Assembly: GCF_000237995.1 (NCBI RefSeq)
Contig: NC_016605.1
Location: 1,765,112-1,829,111 of the forward strand
DNA from: Pediococcus claussenii ATCC BAA-344
GTDB lineage: Bacteria; Bacillota; Bacilli; Lactobacillales; Lactobacillaceae
Reading direction: 5' to 3'
DNA: 64,000 nt
This document shows positions 7,443-15,844 of the stretch, piece by piece; position 1 is the stretch's first letter; each line of letters starts with the position of its first letter. The position numbers and the translations under genes are program-made. A model generated the notes under the pieces. It saw only the letters and a list, made by a program, of their open reading frames with translations, had not been told where the DNA came from and ran no database searches.

Positions 7443-8012
7443 TCAAAAATCGTGGTTAATAACCTCTAATAATTGAAAATCAGTTCCATCGAAAGAATAT
7501 TTTAAAATAGCACAATTCCCCAAATGTTCCTCTTGGTATACATCACTAGTGTGACGCCAAACGCGCATAAACTGGCGAAGCGCTCCAGCATGCGAAACCA
7601 TCAAAATCGTATTCGCATCAGTATTACTTACAATATCTAAAATAGTTTTAGACATTCTTCTTTGCAGATCTATTTCCGATTCACCACCATAAGGTACAAA
7701 AAACTCGCCATATGGCTTGGCAGGATTTAATGTTTCGGATTCTCCCTCAAATACTCCAAAATTCCATTCCTTCAACCCTTTAACCCTTGTATAAGGTGTA
7801 TCAGTCACTAATTCCAATGTATCACTTGCACGCTCAGAAGTTGAAGAAAAAGCGGCATCAAATTGGATATTATGTTCTTTAAAATATTTACCTGCGATCT
7901 GTGCTTGTTGTCTACCAAACTCAGTTAAAGGCGAATCACACCAACCTTGAATTTTATGCTGTTTGTTAAATTCTGTTTCACCGTGTCGCATAAGATATAG
8001 TATCTGTGTCAT
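7443..8012 (-). CDS. histidine phosphatase family protein
   Basis: The N-terminal LMRHGETEFN motif holds the phosphorylated His of the phosphoglycerate-mutase-like histidine phosphatases. Other family elements are DSPLTEFGRQQA, an SERASDTLE segment and the distal SHAGALRQFMR motif with the second catalytic His. Length, about 189 residues, fits the cofactor-dependent phosphatase branch rather than glycolytic mutase. The start is taken at the ATG at 8012, nine bases after GAGG; the ATG at 8021 is too close to that site. Substrate unknown. Confidence 0.88.
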   Translation of the reverse strand: MTQILYLMRHGETEFNKQHKIQGWCDSPLTEFGRQQAQIAGKYFKEHNIQFDAAFSSTSERASDTLELVTDTPYTRVKGLKEWNFGVFEGESETLNPAKPYGEFFVPYGGESEIDLQRRMSKTILDIVSNTDANTILMVSHAGALRQFMRVWRHTSDVYQEEHLGNCAILKYSFDGTDFQLLEVINHDF

Positions 8013-8235
8013 ATTTTTCATCCTCGTCTTCGCAAGTTATAACTTTAAATTTCTAAGAGCATTAAATAATTCCAACAATATTTTACACCTTATCAGTGTG
8101 TCTAATTGCACAAATTTTAAAAACATGATATTTGCTCAAATCCATACAAAAAGGAGCTGTAACATAACTAAAATCTAAATTTATTTTCCAAACTAAATAG
8201 CAAAAACGTAAGAAATAGGTCAGATAATTCCGCTG

Positions 8236-8550
8236 TTCACGAGCTAGTGCCAGTTCCTATGTGGCGCTCTTGGCCCATAGGAATGGACAACGTATGAGTA
8301 TCTACGTTTTGTGGAACAAAACATCTACTATTCACGAACTAGTGCCAGTTCCTATGTGGCGTTCTTGGCCCATAGGAATGGACAACGTATGAGTATCTAC
8401 GTTTTGTGGAACAAAACATCTACTATTCACGAACTAGTGCCAGTTCCTATGTGGCGTTCTTGGCCCATAGGAATGGACAACGTATGAGTATCTACGTTTT
8501 GTGGAACAAAACATCTACTATTCACGAACTAGTGCCAGTTCCTATGTGGC
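8236..8550. repeat. 95-bp tandem repeat, 3.3 copies, two hairpins per unit
   Basis: Units begin at 8236, 8331, 8426 and 8521 (the last only 30 bp). Copies 2 and 3 are identical and copy 1 differs at two bases. Each unit holds a stem TTCCTATG/CATAGGAA at unit positions 19-26 and 41-48, and a second stem GTTTTGT-gga-ACAAAAC at 71-87. The period is not a multiple of three, so the frame shifts at each copy and a conserved protein repeat is excluded. The array lies in a 767-bp gap with no supported gene (8013-8779). The last copy runs into a segment ending near 8580 that resembles one arm of the local terminator hairpins. Confidence 0.95.
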
Positions 8551-8654
8551 AACCTTTCCCGACTTATGTCTCGCCTTCATTTGACGCTCTTTTCCTAAAT
8601 GAGGACCCTAAGTTCCAGAAAGCTTGATCGATTTTAACTTCATCTTCAGCCTGA

Positions 8655-8706
8655 CCAAAAAATCCAGTAAGATTCAAATTTAATTGAATCTTACTGGATC
8701 TAATTT
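8655..8706 (-). terminator. terminator of the BCCT transporter gene
   Basis: A perfect 16-bp stem, ATCCAGTAAGATTCAA with its complement, spans 8662-8699 around a 6-nt loop. On the minus strand it is followed by a run of six T, and it lies about 80 bp after the BCCT stop codon. Confidence 0.88.
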
Positions 8707-8779
8707 TAAATTGTTTAATTTACATAAGTTGACCGCTTAAATTCACTTTGAACCTTAAGAAGTATAGTTTGTAATCCAG

Positions 8780-10345
8780 CTAGTTATTTTCATTATAACC
8801 ATTGAAAACACCAAACGTTCGTGAAAGCATCATAAAAATTCGACTGCTCAATCTTGGTAATTGTAATAAGTCCAAGGCTGGAACCCGAAGATCGCTTTGT
8901 TCTGTTATTTCTTGGAAAATTGAATAAAGCAATAACATGCAAACAAAAATCAGGGGAAATCCCGCGATTGTACAAATCGCCTGAATTGTTTCAAATCCAC
9001 CTACGATAACAATTCCTAATGAAAATAAAATGAATACAAAAACCCATGCCATACGGTTCCAACGGCTAGGCTGTCTATTACCAGATAAATCCAAACTCGT
9101 AAACGATGAGACAATAAACGCCGATGATGATATTGTTGTTGCTAAAAATACAAAGCATGATACACAAAAAATAATTAACATCAACTTACTCATTGGGAGT
9201 GTTGTAATCAGGGCTGCTAGAACTGCAGCTTGTCCCTGTGTATTTAGAATATGGACTAAGTTAACAACACCTGATTGTTGTAACCAAAGCGCATATCCTC
9301 CTAGGACGGCGTAGAATGCTAAACAGCCTCCAACTCCATAAGTCATCATTCCAAGAACAACCTGTCGAATTGTTTTTCCATGCGAAATTCTGGCAATAAA
9401 TAATCCCATTACAGGCATGTATGATAACCACCAGCCCCAGTAAAACAGAGTTTGATGTTGGGCATAACTGTTAGACCCCGCACTAGCTTTATTAAAGGAT
9501 AAACTAACAAAGTTTTTAAACATTCCACCCAAAGTCTGTACTTCGCCACCGATAAGTCTAAATGTGGGTCCAATTAATAGCACAATTAACAAAAAACCAA
9601 TTGCCAAGTAAATGTGCCAAGCCGATATTTTCTTTATTCCTTTGTTTAGACCCGCATAAACTGTTAAAGAAAATAAAACTAGTAAAACCATAAAAAGAGC
9701 TAATTTTAAATATATAGTATCCGGAACACCAAGAATCAAGCTCAATACCTTAGCTATAACTGGAATCTCCATCCCGATGGATGAACCAATTCCTCCCATA
9801 ATTCCAAAAATGACGAGAAAATCAATTATTTGTCGTATAAACTTCTTATCCCATCTTTTTCCCTGAATTATTGGAATAACCGTACTTAATCGTTTAACAG
9901 GAACTTTTTTAACATACATCGTATAAGCAATCGCAATAGTCGCAGTCGCAAACATCATCCAAGCCATTGGTCCCCAATTAAATTCTCCACAAATGTTGGC
10001 ATATATGTATGCTGCTTTCGAAAGAGGACGTGCTCCAAATGCTGGATGTTGTAAATAAAGTAATGGATCAGTGGCACTTAACATTAGAATACTAGCATCA
10101 ATTCCCGTTGCAAAAACCATGCTGCCCCACTGAAAACTACTAAAATCCCTTTTCTTATCTGGAGTTCCAAAACGAATTTTACCAAACTTACTCATAATCA
10201 GAACTATGAAAAAGATAAAATTAAGGACATAAACCAAAACATACAACCACTCATACTTAGTTGTAATGAATGACAACAACGCGTTCATAAATTGCTGAAC
10301 GGCTGGACCGCCAATAATTAAAACTGCTGAAACTATCCCAAACAA
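8780..10345 (-). CDS. BCCT family transporter
   Basis: This is a 12-helix betaine/carnitine/choline transporter. The family signature on helix 8 is intact: LFYWGWWLSYMPVMGLFIARISHGKTIR near residue 305. In the helix-3 substrate region the usual Gly-rich GMGIG segment reads TGIDASILM, with an Asp, so ion coupling and substrate may differ from Na+/betaine BetP. The coordinates begin at the first canonical start (TTG, 10345). However, in-frame sequence continues upstream as NVDRAVFIPTVT, which fits the family N-terminus. A GGGAGG site (10405-10410) is placed eight bases before an ATC codon at 10394-10396, so the real protein is probably about 17 residues longer. Substrate not assignable. Confidence 0.88.
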   Translation of the reverse strand: MFGIVSAVLIIGGPAVQQFMNALLSFITTKYEWLYVLVYVLNFIFFIVLIMSKFGKIRFGTPDKKRDFSSFQWGSMVFATGIDASILMLSATDPLLYLQHPAFGARPLSKAAYIYANICGEFNWGPMAWMMFATATIAIAYTMYVKKVPVKRLSTVIPIIQGKRWDKKFIRQIIDFLVIFGIMGGIGSSIGMEIPVIAKVLSLILGVPDTIYLKLALFMVLLVLFSLTVYAGLNKGIKKISAWHIYLAIGFLLIVLLIGPTFRLIGGEVQTLGGMFKNFVSLSFNKASAGSNSYAQHQTLFYWGWWLSYMPVMGLFIARISHGKTIRQVVLGMMTYGVGGCLAFYAVLGGYALWLQQSGVVNLVHILNTQGQAAVLAALITTLPMSKLMLIIFCVSCFVFLATTISSSAFIVSSFTSLDLSGNRQPSRWNRMAWVFVFILFSLGIVIVGGFETIQAICTIAGFPLIFVCMLLLYSIFQEITEQSDLRVPALDLLQLPRLSSRIFMMLSRTFGVFNGYNENN

Positions 10346-10437
10346 AGTTACCGTTGGAATAAATACGGCCCGATCGACATTCTTACTGTGTAAGATAAAA
10401 AATTCCTCCCATGTGTTCTCTCTTATATTCAGGCAAT

Positions 10438-10484
10438 AAAAAAAGCAACGTATGCTGGTTTAACACCTGCATAGCGTCGCTTAA
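10438..10484 (-). terminator. terminator of the sugar acetyltransferase gene
   Basis: On the minus strand AAGCGACGCTATGC pairs with GCATACGTTGCTT around a short loop, with one bulge and one mismatch, and is followed by TTTTTTT. It ends only about 30 bp before the Shine-Dalgarno of the downstream BCCT gene. Confidence 0.75.
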
Positions 10485-10556
10485 TCAATGTTTTTATTGA
10501 AAAACGTCATACCTGTCACTACTAATCATATACTTAATTAACGATTTGTTAAGTCA

Positions 10557-11120
10557 TTATTTTGATGAAAGCGGTATCTTTTTTATTACTCTGGCGGGGT
10601 TCCCCACAATCACGACATTATCACCAAAACTTTTAGTAACTACTGATCCTGCTCCAACCACAACATTATTTCCTAGAGTAACACCAGGCAAAACAGTCAC
10701 TCTTCCACCAAACCAACAACTGTTACCAATACTAATAGGTGCTCCCATCTCTACATCAGCATTTCGTTGCATAGGATCGAGAGGATGGATAGGGGTATAT
10801 AAACCAACATTGGGACCAAAATAACAATGCTCGCCAATCGTGATCGGACAAGTATCTAAAAAAGTCATGTCATAGTTCCCATAAAAATGATCTCCAATAT
10901 GAATATTCCATCCATAATCAAATTTAAAGTTACTCTCCACAAAAAAGTTTTCACCAACTTCATCTAGTAAATGCTTTATTCCATTATTTCTCTCATCATT
11001 ATCAGATTTGTTATTCCAGATTAATAATTGTTCTCGAATGTACTTTCGTCGCTCTATTAGTTCCTTATCAAATTGCTGATACGGTTCCCCGCTGGTCATT
11101 ATTTCTCTTTGTGTTTTCAT
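10557..11120 (-). CDS. sugar O-acetyltransferase (maltose/galactoside acetyltransferase type)
   Basis: This 187-residue protein combines the N-terminal maltose-acetyltransferase cap (MTSGEPYQQFDKEL...) with hexapeptide repeats forming a left-handed beta-helix. Visible signatures are HIGDHFYGNYDMTFLDTCPITIG and the distal IGNSCWFGGRVTVLPGVTLGNNVVVGAGSVVTKSF. The likely catalytic His is in TPIHPLD. It would transfer acetyl from acetyl-CoA to a sugar, probably as a detoxification step. The start ATG at 11120 has a weak ribosome site; the internal ATG seven codons on is an alternative. It is followed by its own terminator. Confidence 0.9.
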   Translation of the reverse strand: MKTQREIMTSGEPYQQFDKELIERRKYIREQLLIWNNKSDNDERNNGIKHLLDEVGENFFVESNFKFDYGWNIHIGDHFYGNYDMTFLDTCPITIGEHCYFGPNVGLYTPIHPLDPMQRNADVEMGAPISIGNSCWFGGRVTVLPGVTLGNNVVVGAGSVVTKSFGDNVVIVGNPARVIKKIPLSSK

Positions 11121-11386
11121 ATCTTTATGTTAGCACTGATTGTGTTCAAATAAGATTACAAAATATAATGCATATAAATCGCTTTGCATTTGGCACTTCA
11201 TAAACAGGACTACACATTATTTGAAGGTACTTTGTTCATCATTTATCCGAACAACCGAATGAATTTATTCTAAGGGTATTATGATATGCTTAGTCTAGAC
11301 ATGGTTTGTTGCAAAACGTAAAAGTTTACTTGATACTGATAAATTATGCCCTTTATCCTTAATATTTATGAATTGGAGTACTTACA

Positions 11387-12232
11387 ATGAAACACTACAT
11401 TAAATTATTCTCCACTATTTTATTATTAGGATTGATTCTTGCCGGCTGTATGTCTAACGATAACCAATCCAAAGACAAGATGGGTACGATTAAGACGGGA
11501 ATAGCTCGTTCAACTGTATTTGCTTTAGTTTCAAGTGCAGAAAATTCAACAACTGATTATACAAAACAGTACTCCTATATTGAAGATATTGGCGACGGAC
11601 GAGGCTATACTGGTGGTATTATTGGCTTCACCTCTGGAACTGGAGATATGTTAGCAGTCGTTAAAAAATATACCCACCTGCGCCCAAGGAATAATATTTT
11701 AGCAAAGTATCTACTCGCTCTGAAAAAAGTTAACGGTTCAGCTTCCCACAAAGGTTTGGGTAAAAACTTTATAGTTGCATGGAAAAAGGCCGCTGATGAT
11801 TCAAGGTTTATTAAAGCTCAAGATGCTATTTTAAATGAACAATATATGCAGCCCGCACTAAAGTATTCAAAAAAAGACCATTTAGGTCAATTAGGCCAAT
11901 ATATTTATTATGATGCACTTGTTGTACATGGCCCAGGCACTCCCAAGGAAAAGAATACTTTCCAAGGAATTCGACACCAAGCACTTAAATATGCAAAGTC
12001 CCCCAGTGAAGGTGGTTCTCAGCATGCATATTTATTGGCCTTTCTTAGAGCCAGAAAACCCATAATGCGTGAAGAACAAGCACATCATGACTTATCTCGA
12101 TTAAATACACAGCGTCAATTTATTGAAGACAAAAATTATTCTTTAAAGCTTCCATTGAAGTGGAAAATGTACGGTGACACTTACTCATTAACAAAAAAAC
12201 AGGCCGCCGATTTTTTGCAAAAAACACAATAG
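11387..12232 (+). CDS. GH46 chitosanase, predicted lipoprotein
   Basis: This 281-residue protein starts with a lipoprotein signal ending in the lipobox LAGC (Cys21), so the mature enzyme should be lipid-anchored outside the membrane. The glycoside hydrolase family 46 signature is clear: the catalytic Glu is probably Glu52 in SSAENST, followed by YSYIEDIGDGRGYTGGIIGF (catalytic Asp about residue 70) and TSGTGDM. GH46 enzymes hydrolyse beta-1,4 links in partly deacetylated chitosan by inversion. Length without the signal (about 260) fits the family. The gene stands alone on the plus strand between two minus-strand genes with a 266-bp gap upstream; no regulator is adjacent. The natural substrate in this organism is uncertain. 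Confidence 0.9.
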   Translation: MKHYIKLFSTILLLGLILAGCMSNDNQSKDKMGTIKTGIARSTVFALVSSAENSTTDYTKQYSYIEDIGDGRGYTGGIIGFTSGTGDMLAVVKKYTHLRPRNNILAKYLLALKKVNGSASHKGLGKNFIVAWKKAADDSRFIKAQDAILNEQYMQPALKYSKKDHLGQLGQYIYYDALVVHGPGTPKEKNTFQGIRHQALKYAKSPSEGGSQHAYLLAFLRARKPIMREEQAHHDLSRLNTQRQFIEDKNYSLKLPLKWKMYGDTYSLTKKQAADFLQKTQ

Positions 12233-12281
12233 ACATACTAGTTTAGTCTTAAAAATAAGGCCGTCATTATATACACAACCC

Positions 12282-12330
12282 AAAATAAGCCTCTGATATT
12301 GGATCAATATCCAAATCAGAAGTCTATTCT
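12282..12330. terminator. hairpin between convergent chitosanase and HTH genes
   Basis: CTGATATTGGAT pairs with ATCCAAATCAG with one bulged A, between the chitosanase stop and the convergent gene stop. The T-runs on both sides are weak, so terminator function is probable rather than certain. Confidence 0.5.
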
Positions 12331-12347
12331 TGTTAACAATTCCCCAT

Positions 12348-14741
12348 CTACTTTAAATTAAATTGGCTATCGTTAACCATAATTGACTTATCACGATAAA
12401 TTAAATCTAGTTGCGGAGAATATATAGTTCCGCCAATTTGATTTACTTTTCCTAGTAATTTTTCACGGCTAAACTTGAGTCCATAATAATTTCGAAGTAC
12501 TTGCAGTAGATCATCGACGAACATTACATCTTCGGGCATTGCTTGTACTAAAAAATCGCTAATCCTAGTTCTAACAGTACTGTTAGAACTTAGTTTAATA
12601 AAAAGCGGTTCTCTAGTGATGATTTTAGTGAATTCTCCAGTTGAAAATAAAATATTCTGGTAAAATTCATTTTTTAAATTTAGGTCACTTAATGGTGACT
12701 CAAATCCGTCATTCTTCAAAGATGTCCAGCTAAAAAATTGATTCAAATTTACTTTTTCATTCACTTGATCTAAAAATTCTTGAATCGTTGCTTTTGTGAT
12801 CCCGACCTTTTCTAACTGATCTATTCGCTTAAAATGCTCATTATCTACCAAAACTAATTGGTGCGTTCGTTCCAATTCACGTAATCGGACATTAACTGCC
12901 AGGTTATTCAGTGATTTAACTTCTGAAACACTAATTTGGGCCTGATCTAACATTGCATCAATAGCTTCACCTTGTTTTGAGTATTGTTCCTTAACATATA
13001 ATATTTCACGTTGAATATACCCTAATTGAATAGCCAATCTAGGGTTTAACCGCGCCTGCTCATCAATACGCCTAATTATCTGAGTAAATTTTTCTTCACT
13101 ATAGATTGGTTGCTTTAATTCACGCCGAACTCGATCAAAGAAAACCGGATTTTGAGGTTCCCAATACTCATTGACAACAACATTATCTTTGAAAAATAAC
13201 CGATAATCTCTTAATAAAGTCGTTCGAGTCGTACTTGAACTAAACGCATACTCATCACTAAAATAATCTACAACCTCATCTAATGTTTTGCCGGATAATT
13301 GTTGTAAAGCATTGATATAAAAGTCGTCTTGATGCCCAATACCTATCCACACCTGAGATTGACGAACAATTTTGAAAATATGTGGAAATTTAGAAATTCC
13401 CAGTTGCTTAATCACATTAGCAAGTTCTGTTCCATTATGAATATCCAATAATTCCATTAAATCTGGATTTAACTTATAGAAATAATTCACACCATAAATA
13501 CCCGGAAACACATCAAATAATTGATCTAATTCCTCAATAAAATCTTTAGCATCATCAATTTGATATTGTCGAAAATGGCCATGACCACGATAAACAACTG
13601 GTAAACGCTGAATTGCAGCTTCTAACGCATGACTCTTTGATATCAAATATTCCGACGGTAAATTTTTTGTTTTAACATACTCATTTACACTTGTTATAAA
13701 TTCTGTCTCAGATACAGTTTTATTTGCAAGTAGGTTCAAAACATCTTCATAAATTGCCCGACTACTTAAGGCTTGAACCGTACCATTACTTGCTAACAAT
13801 AATTTATGTTCAACCGCATACTGCTGCTTTTCCGCTTCTGAAATATCACTAGCACCAGAAATGAATTCATAACTGGTTCGACCTTCACCTGCTCCATCAA
13901 GTAACCGAATATATCTAAATATATAGCCTGGTTTTTTAGTAAACCATTCGAAATCTTCTAAACTAAAGTCATAGTGGGCTAATAGGTTTCGATATGGTTG
14001 TACATCTTCAAAGACAGGCAATTTTTTTATGATTTTTGTCGTAATTTGGCGGACTCTTTCACGCGATAGGTCGTTTTTTTCGCCAATTTCTTGTAAAGTA
14101 CACCCGTTTAAACGATCCACAAAGAGCTTTTTTTGGTAAAAATCCTGTTTTATAAATTCTGATAATGTACTTGGAATCTTTTTAACCTTTAAAAGTTTAA
14201 GTGTTTTTTGTTTCTGTTTTTCTTCGGGTGTTACAACATCTTGTTCAGTTAATCTTTTCCACTGTTTTCTCAAAATTTCGGCACGTTCAATTAACTTATC
14301 ATCATCAGGCGTAAAAGTTTTTATTGCATCCTCAGTATTTTGCCAATCTGTCCATTTTTCGACTATTTCCGTAATTTCTTCACTTCGTTGGTCAAAAATT
14401 GTTGGGTCATTCTGAAACGCTTTTTTAATCATTAAAATATCAAAACCTTCAGGCATTTTTTTACGAAGTGCATTCATACCAACTGCTGTTAATCCAAAAC
14501 CAAATAGTAATTGGGCGTCAGTAACCTTAAGGTCCTTAAGGTTCAACTGTTTTGCTTTCTGTATCTGAGTAATTAATCGGTTGGCCTTCCTTGCGGGTGA
14601 CACGAGTGCCGCTAATTGTTCCGCGTCTATCAACGGATTTAAAATATCAATCAATGCTAGATTAGATTCTGAAAAACGTTCTATGTCTCGCTCCTTAATT
14701 TGTACATTTAATAGTTCATACAATGATGGATCTTTAATCAT
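12348..14741 (-). CDS. large protein with sigma-70 region-4-like helix-turn-helix, function unknown
   Basis: This 797-residue protein was not recognised as a named family. Near residues 210-241 it has a clear sigma-70 region-4-type helix-turn-helix (CTLQEIGEKNDLSRERVRQI). There is no recognisable sigma region 2 upstream, so it is not a standard sigma factor. The N-terminal 200 residues are helical and Lys/Glu-rich. The C-terminal 550 residues look like a series of small alpha/beta, possibly winged-helix, units. No membrane segment, nuclease or ATPase motif was seen. The start ATG at 14741 has GGAGGAG six bases upstream; an ATG nine codons earlier is weaker. It follows rlmH by 68 bp on the same strand, close to the DnaA-box cluster. 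A DNA-binding regulator is the most that can be inferred. Confidence 0.8.
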   Translation of the reverse strand: MIKDPSLYELLNVQIKERDIERFSESNLALIDILNPLIDAEQLAALVSPARKANRLITQIQKAKQLNLKDLKVTDAQLLFGFGLTAVGMNALRKKMPEGFDILMIKKAFQNDPTIFDQRSEEITEIVEKWTDWQNTEDAIKTFTPDDDKLIERAEILRKQWKRLTEQDVVTPEEKQKQKTLKLLKVKKIPSTLSEFIKQDFYQKKLFVDRLNGCTLQEIGEKNDLSRERVRQITTKIIKKLPVFEDVQPYRNLLAHYDFSLEDFEWFTKKPGYIFRYIRLLDGAGEGRTSYEFISGASDISEAEKQQYAVEHKLLLASNGTVQALSSRAIYEDVLNLLANKTVSETEFITSVNEYVKTKNLPSEYLISKSHALEAAIQRLPVVYRGHGHFRQYQIDDAKDFIEELDQLFDVFPGIYGVNYFYKLNPDLMELLDIHNGTELANVIKQLGISKFPHIFKIVRQSQVWIGIGHQDDFYINALQQLSGKTLDEVVDYFSDEYAFSSSTTRTTLLRDYRLFFKDNVVVNEYWEPQNPVFFDRVRRELKQPIYSEEKFTQIIRRIDEQARLNPRLAIQLGYIQREILYVKEQYSKQGEAIDAMLDQAQISVSEVKSLNNLAVNVRLRELERTHQLVLVDNEHFKRIDQLEKVGITKATIQEFLDQVNEKVNLNQFFSWTSLKNDGFESPLSDLNLKNEFYQNILFSTGEFTKIITREPLFIKLSSNSTVRTRISDFLVQAMPEDVMFVDDLLQVLRNYYGLKFSREKLLGKVNQIGGTIYSPQLDLIYRDKSIMVNDSQFNLK

Positions 14742-14809
14742 CCAAATCTCCTCCAATAGAATCCTCATAATTCCTTTTTACAATGTTTCAGTTATTTGAA
14801 TAAACTGCA

Positions 14810-15289
14810 TCACTTATGATAAGTGCTTCCTGCGTTAATCATATTCGCACGGTAAATTTGTTCCGTTAACACCAAACGCATTAATTGATGCGGCAAAGTG
14901 AATTTTCCGAATGAAATATGCGCATCTGCCCTTTTAATAACCTCTTTACTCAATCCCAATGATCCGCCAATCACAAACGTAATATCAGAGTGCCCGTATG
15001 TAGTTAAATTAGCAATCTCCTTTGCCAATTCTTCTGATGTTCGCTCTTTTCCTAAGATCTCCAAAGTATAAACATACTCTCGTTCTTTGATATGATCTAA
15101 AATTCGTTTTCCCTCACGAATTTTTACCTCGTTCATCTCTGCATCACTGAGTTTCTCTGGAGCTTTTTCATCACTTACTTCTACTATCTCAAATTTGCAG
15201 AAACGTTGTAGCCTTTTGGAATATTCTGCGATTCCCAGCTTTAAATATTTCTCTTTTAACTTTCCCACACCAATAATCTTAATATTCAA
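14810..15289 (-). CDS. rlmH: 23S rRNA (pseudouridine1915-N3)-methyltransferase RlmH
   Basis: RlmH is a SPOUT-class methyltransferase that uses S-adenosylmethionine to modify pseudouridine 1915 in helix 69 of 23S rRNA. The sequence shows the family start [26 protein letters not shown], the knot-forming [11 protein letters not shown] near residue 102 and the C-terminal [24 protein letters not shown] start at 15289 gives exactly the family length of 159 residues. The alternative GTG at 15298 is part of a DnaA box and lies too close to the GAGG site. It sits at the left edge of the DnaA-box cluster. Confidence 0.95.
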   Translation of the reverse strand: MNIKIIGVGKLKEKYLKLGIAEYSKRLQRFCKFEIVEVSDEKAPEKLSDAEMNEVKIREGKRILDHIKEREYVYTLEILGKERTSEELAKEIANLTTYGHSDITFVIGGSLGLSKEVIKRADAHISFGKFTLPHQLMRLVLTEQIYRANMINAGSTYHK

Positions 15290-15290
15290 A

Positions 15291-15689
15291 TTATCCACAC
15301 CTCATTTGAGTTATTCACAAAGTTATCCACAGGTTATACCCAGTTATGAACACCCTGATTTTTTAAAATCCCATTTTAATGGGCTTCCTTTTTCTGTTAA
15401 AATGTCAATAGTTTTTTAGTTATCCACAATTTTTTCTCAAATATTTTGTTTCAATCCACAAGCAACTATCGCCTATATATCAGCATTTATGAACTTAAAT
15501 TTCAGTTAGCAATTTTTTTATCCACACAATTCACACCAACCTGTGGATAACTTATTAAGAAGTTCTTAAGGGCGACATAACAGTATTTGTGAATAACTCC
15601 TGAACACTTGTTCAAGTTATCCACAAAGTTATCCACAGATTGGCAAAAAATTGTAAACTGAGCTTCAATCTCTTAAAAAGTTATCCACT
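15291..15689. other. DnaA-box cluster in a gene-free segment (15290-15844)
   Basis: Seven perfect TTATCCACA 9-mers were counted by eye at 15291, 15323, 15420, 15518, 15542 (reverse strand), 15617 and 15629. One-mismatch copies are at 15311, 15588 (reverse) and 15681. Several are spaced 12 bp apart in pairs. The segment is AT-rich with runs of T, as in unwinding regions. About one such 9-mer would be expected by chance in the whole window on both strands at most. The cluster is about 48 kb from the right edge, where dnaA is expected, so it is more likely a DnaA-titration or regulatory site than the main origin. The outermost copy abuts the start of rlmH. Confidence 0.9.
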
Positions 15690-15790
15690 CTATAACCCTC
15701 TCCTCAGATTATAAAATAAATTTATGGCTAACCGCAGACAGTGACATCTTTTTTCTTTTATAAATCCCATTATATCAGTATATGCCAAAA

Positions 15791-15824
15791 TAAAAATCCA
15801 CTTTATATAGTAAAGTGGATTTGA
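15791..15824 (-). terminator. terminator of htrA
   Basis: A perfect 12-bp stem, AAATCCACTTTA with its complement, surrounds a 5-nt loop at 15794-15822. The minus strand continues into a T-rich run. It is about 23 bp after the htrA stop codon. Confidence 0.85.
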
Positions 15825-15844
15825 CAAATTAAATTAAATTGAAG

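Noticed and set aside
8236..8550. CRISPR array
   Set aside because: The units are contiguous with no spacers and no cas genes are nearby.
8406..8627. A 73-codon open frame running through the tandem repeats
   Set aside because: The repeat period of 95 shifts the frame at each copy, there is no ribosome site, and the sequence shows no conserved protein feature.
15290..15298. GTG start for rlmH
   Set aside because: It overlaps a DnaA box and sits too close to GAGG; the TTG start gives the family length of 159 residues.
15291..15689. The main chromosomal oriC
   Set aside because: No dnaA or dnaN is adjacent, and genes on both sides run in the direction expected for an origin beyond the right edge. 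It is kept as a non-origin or secondary candidate.
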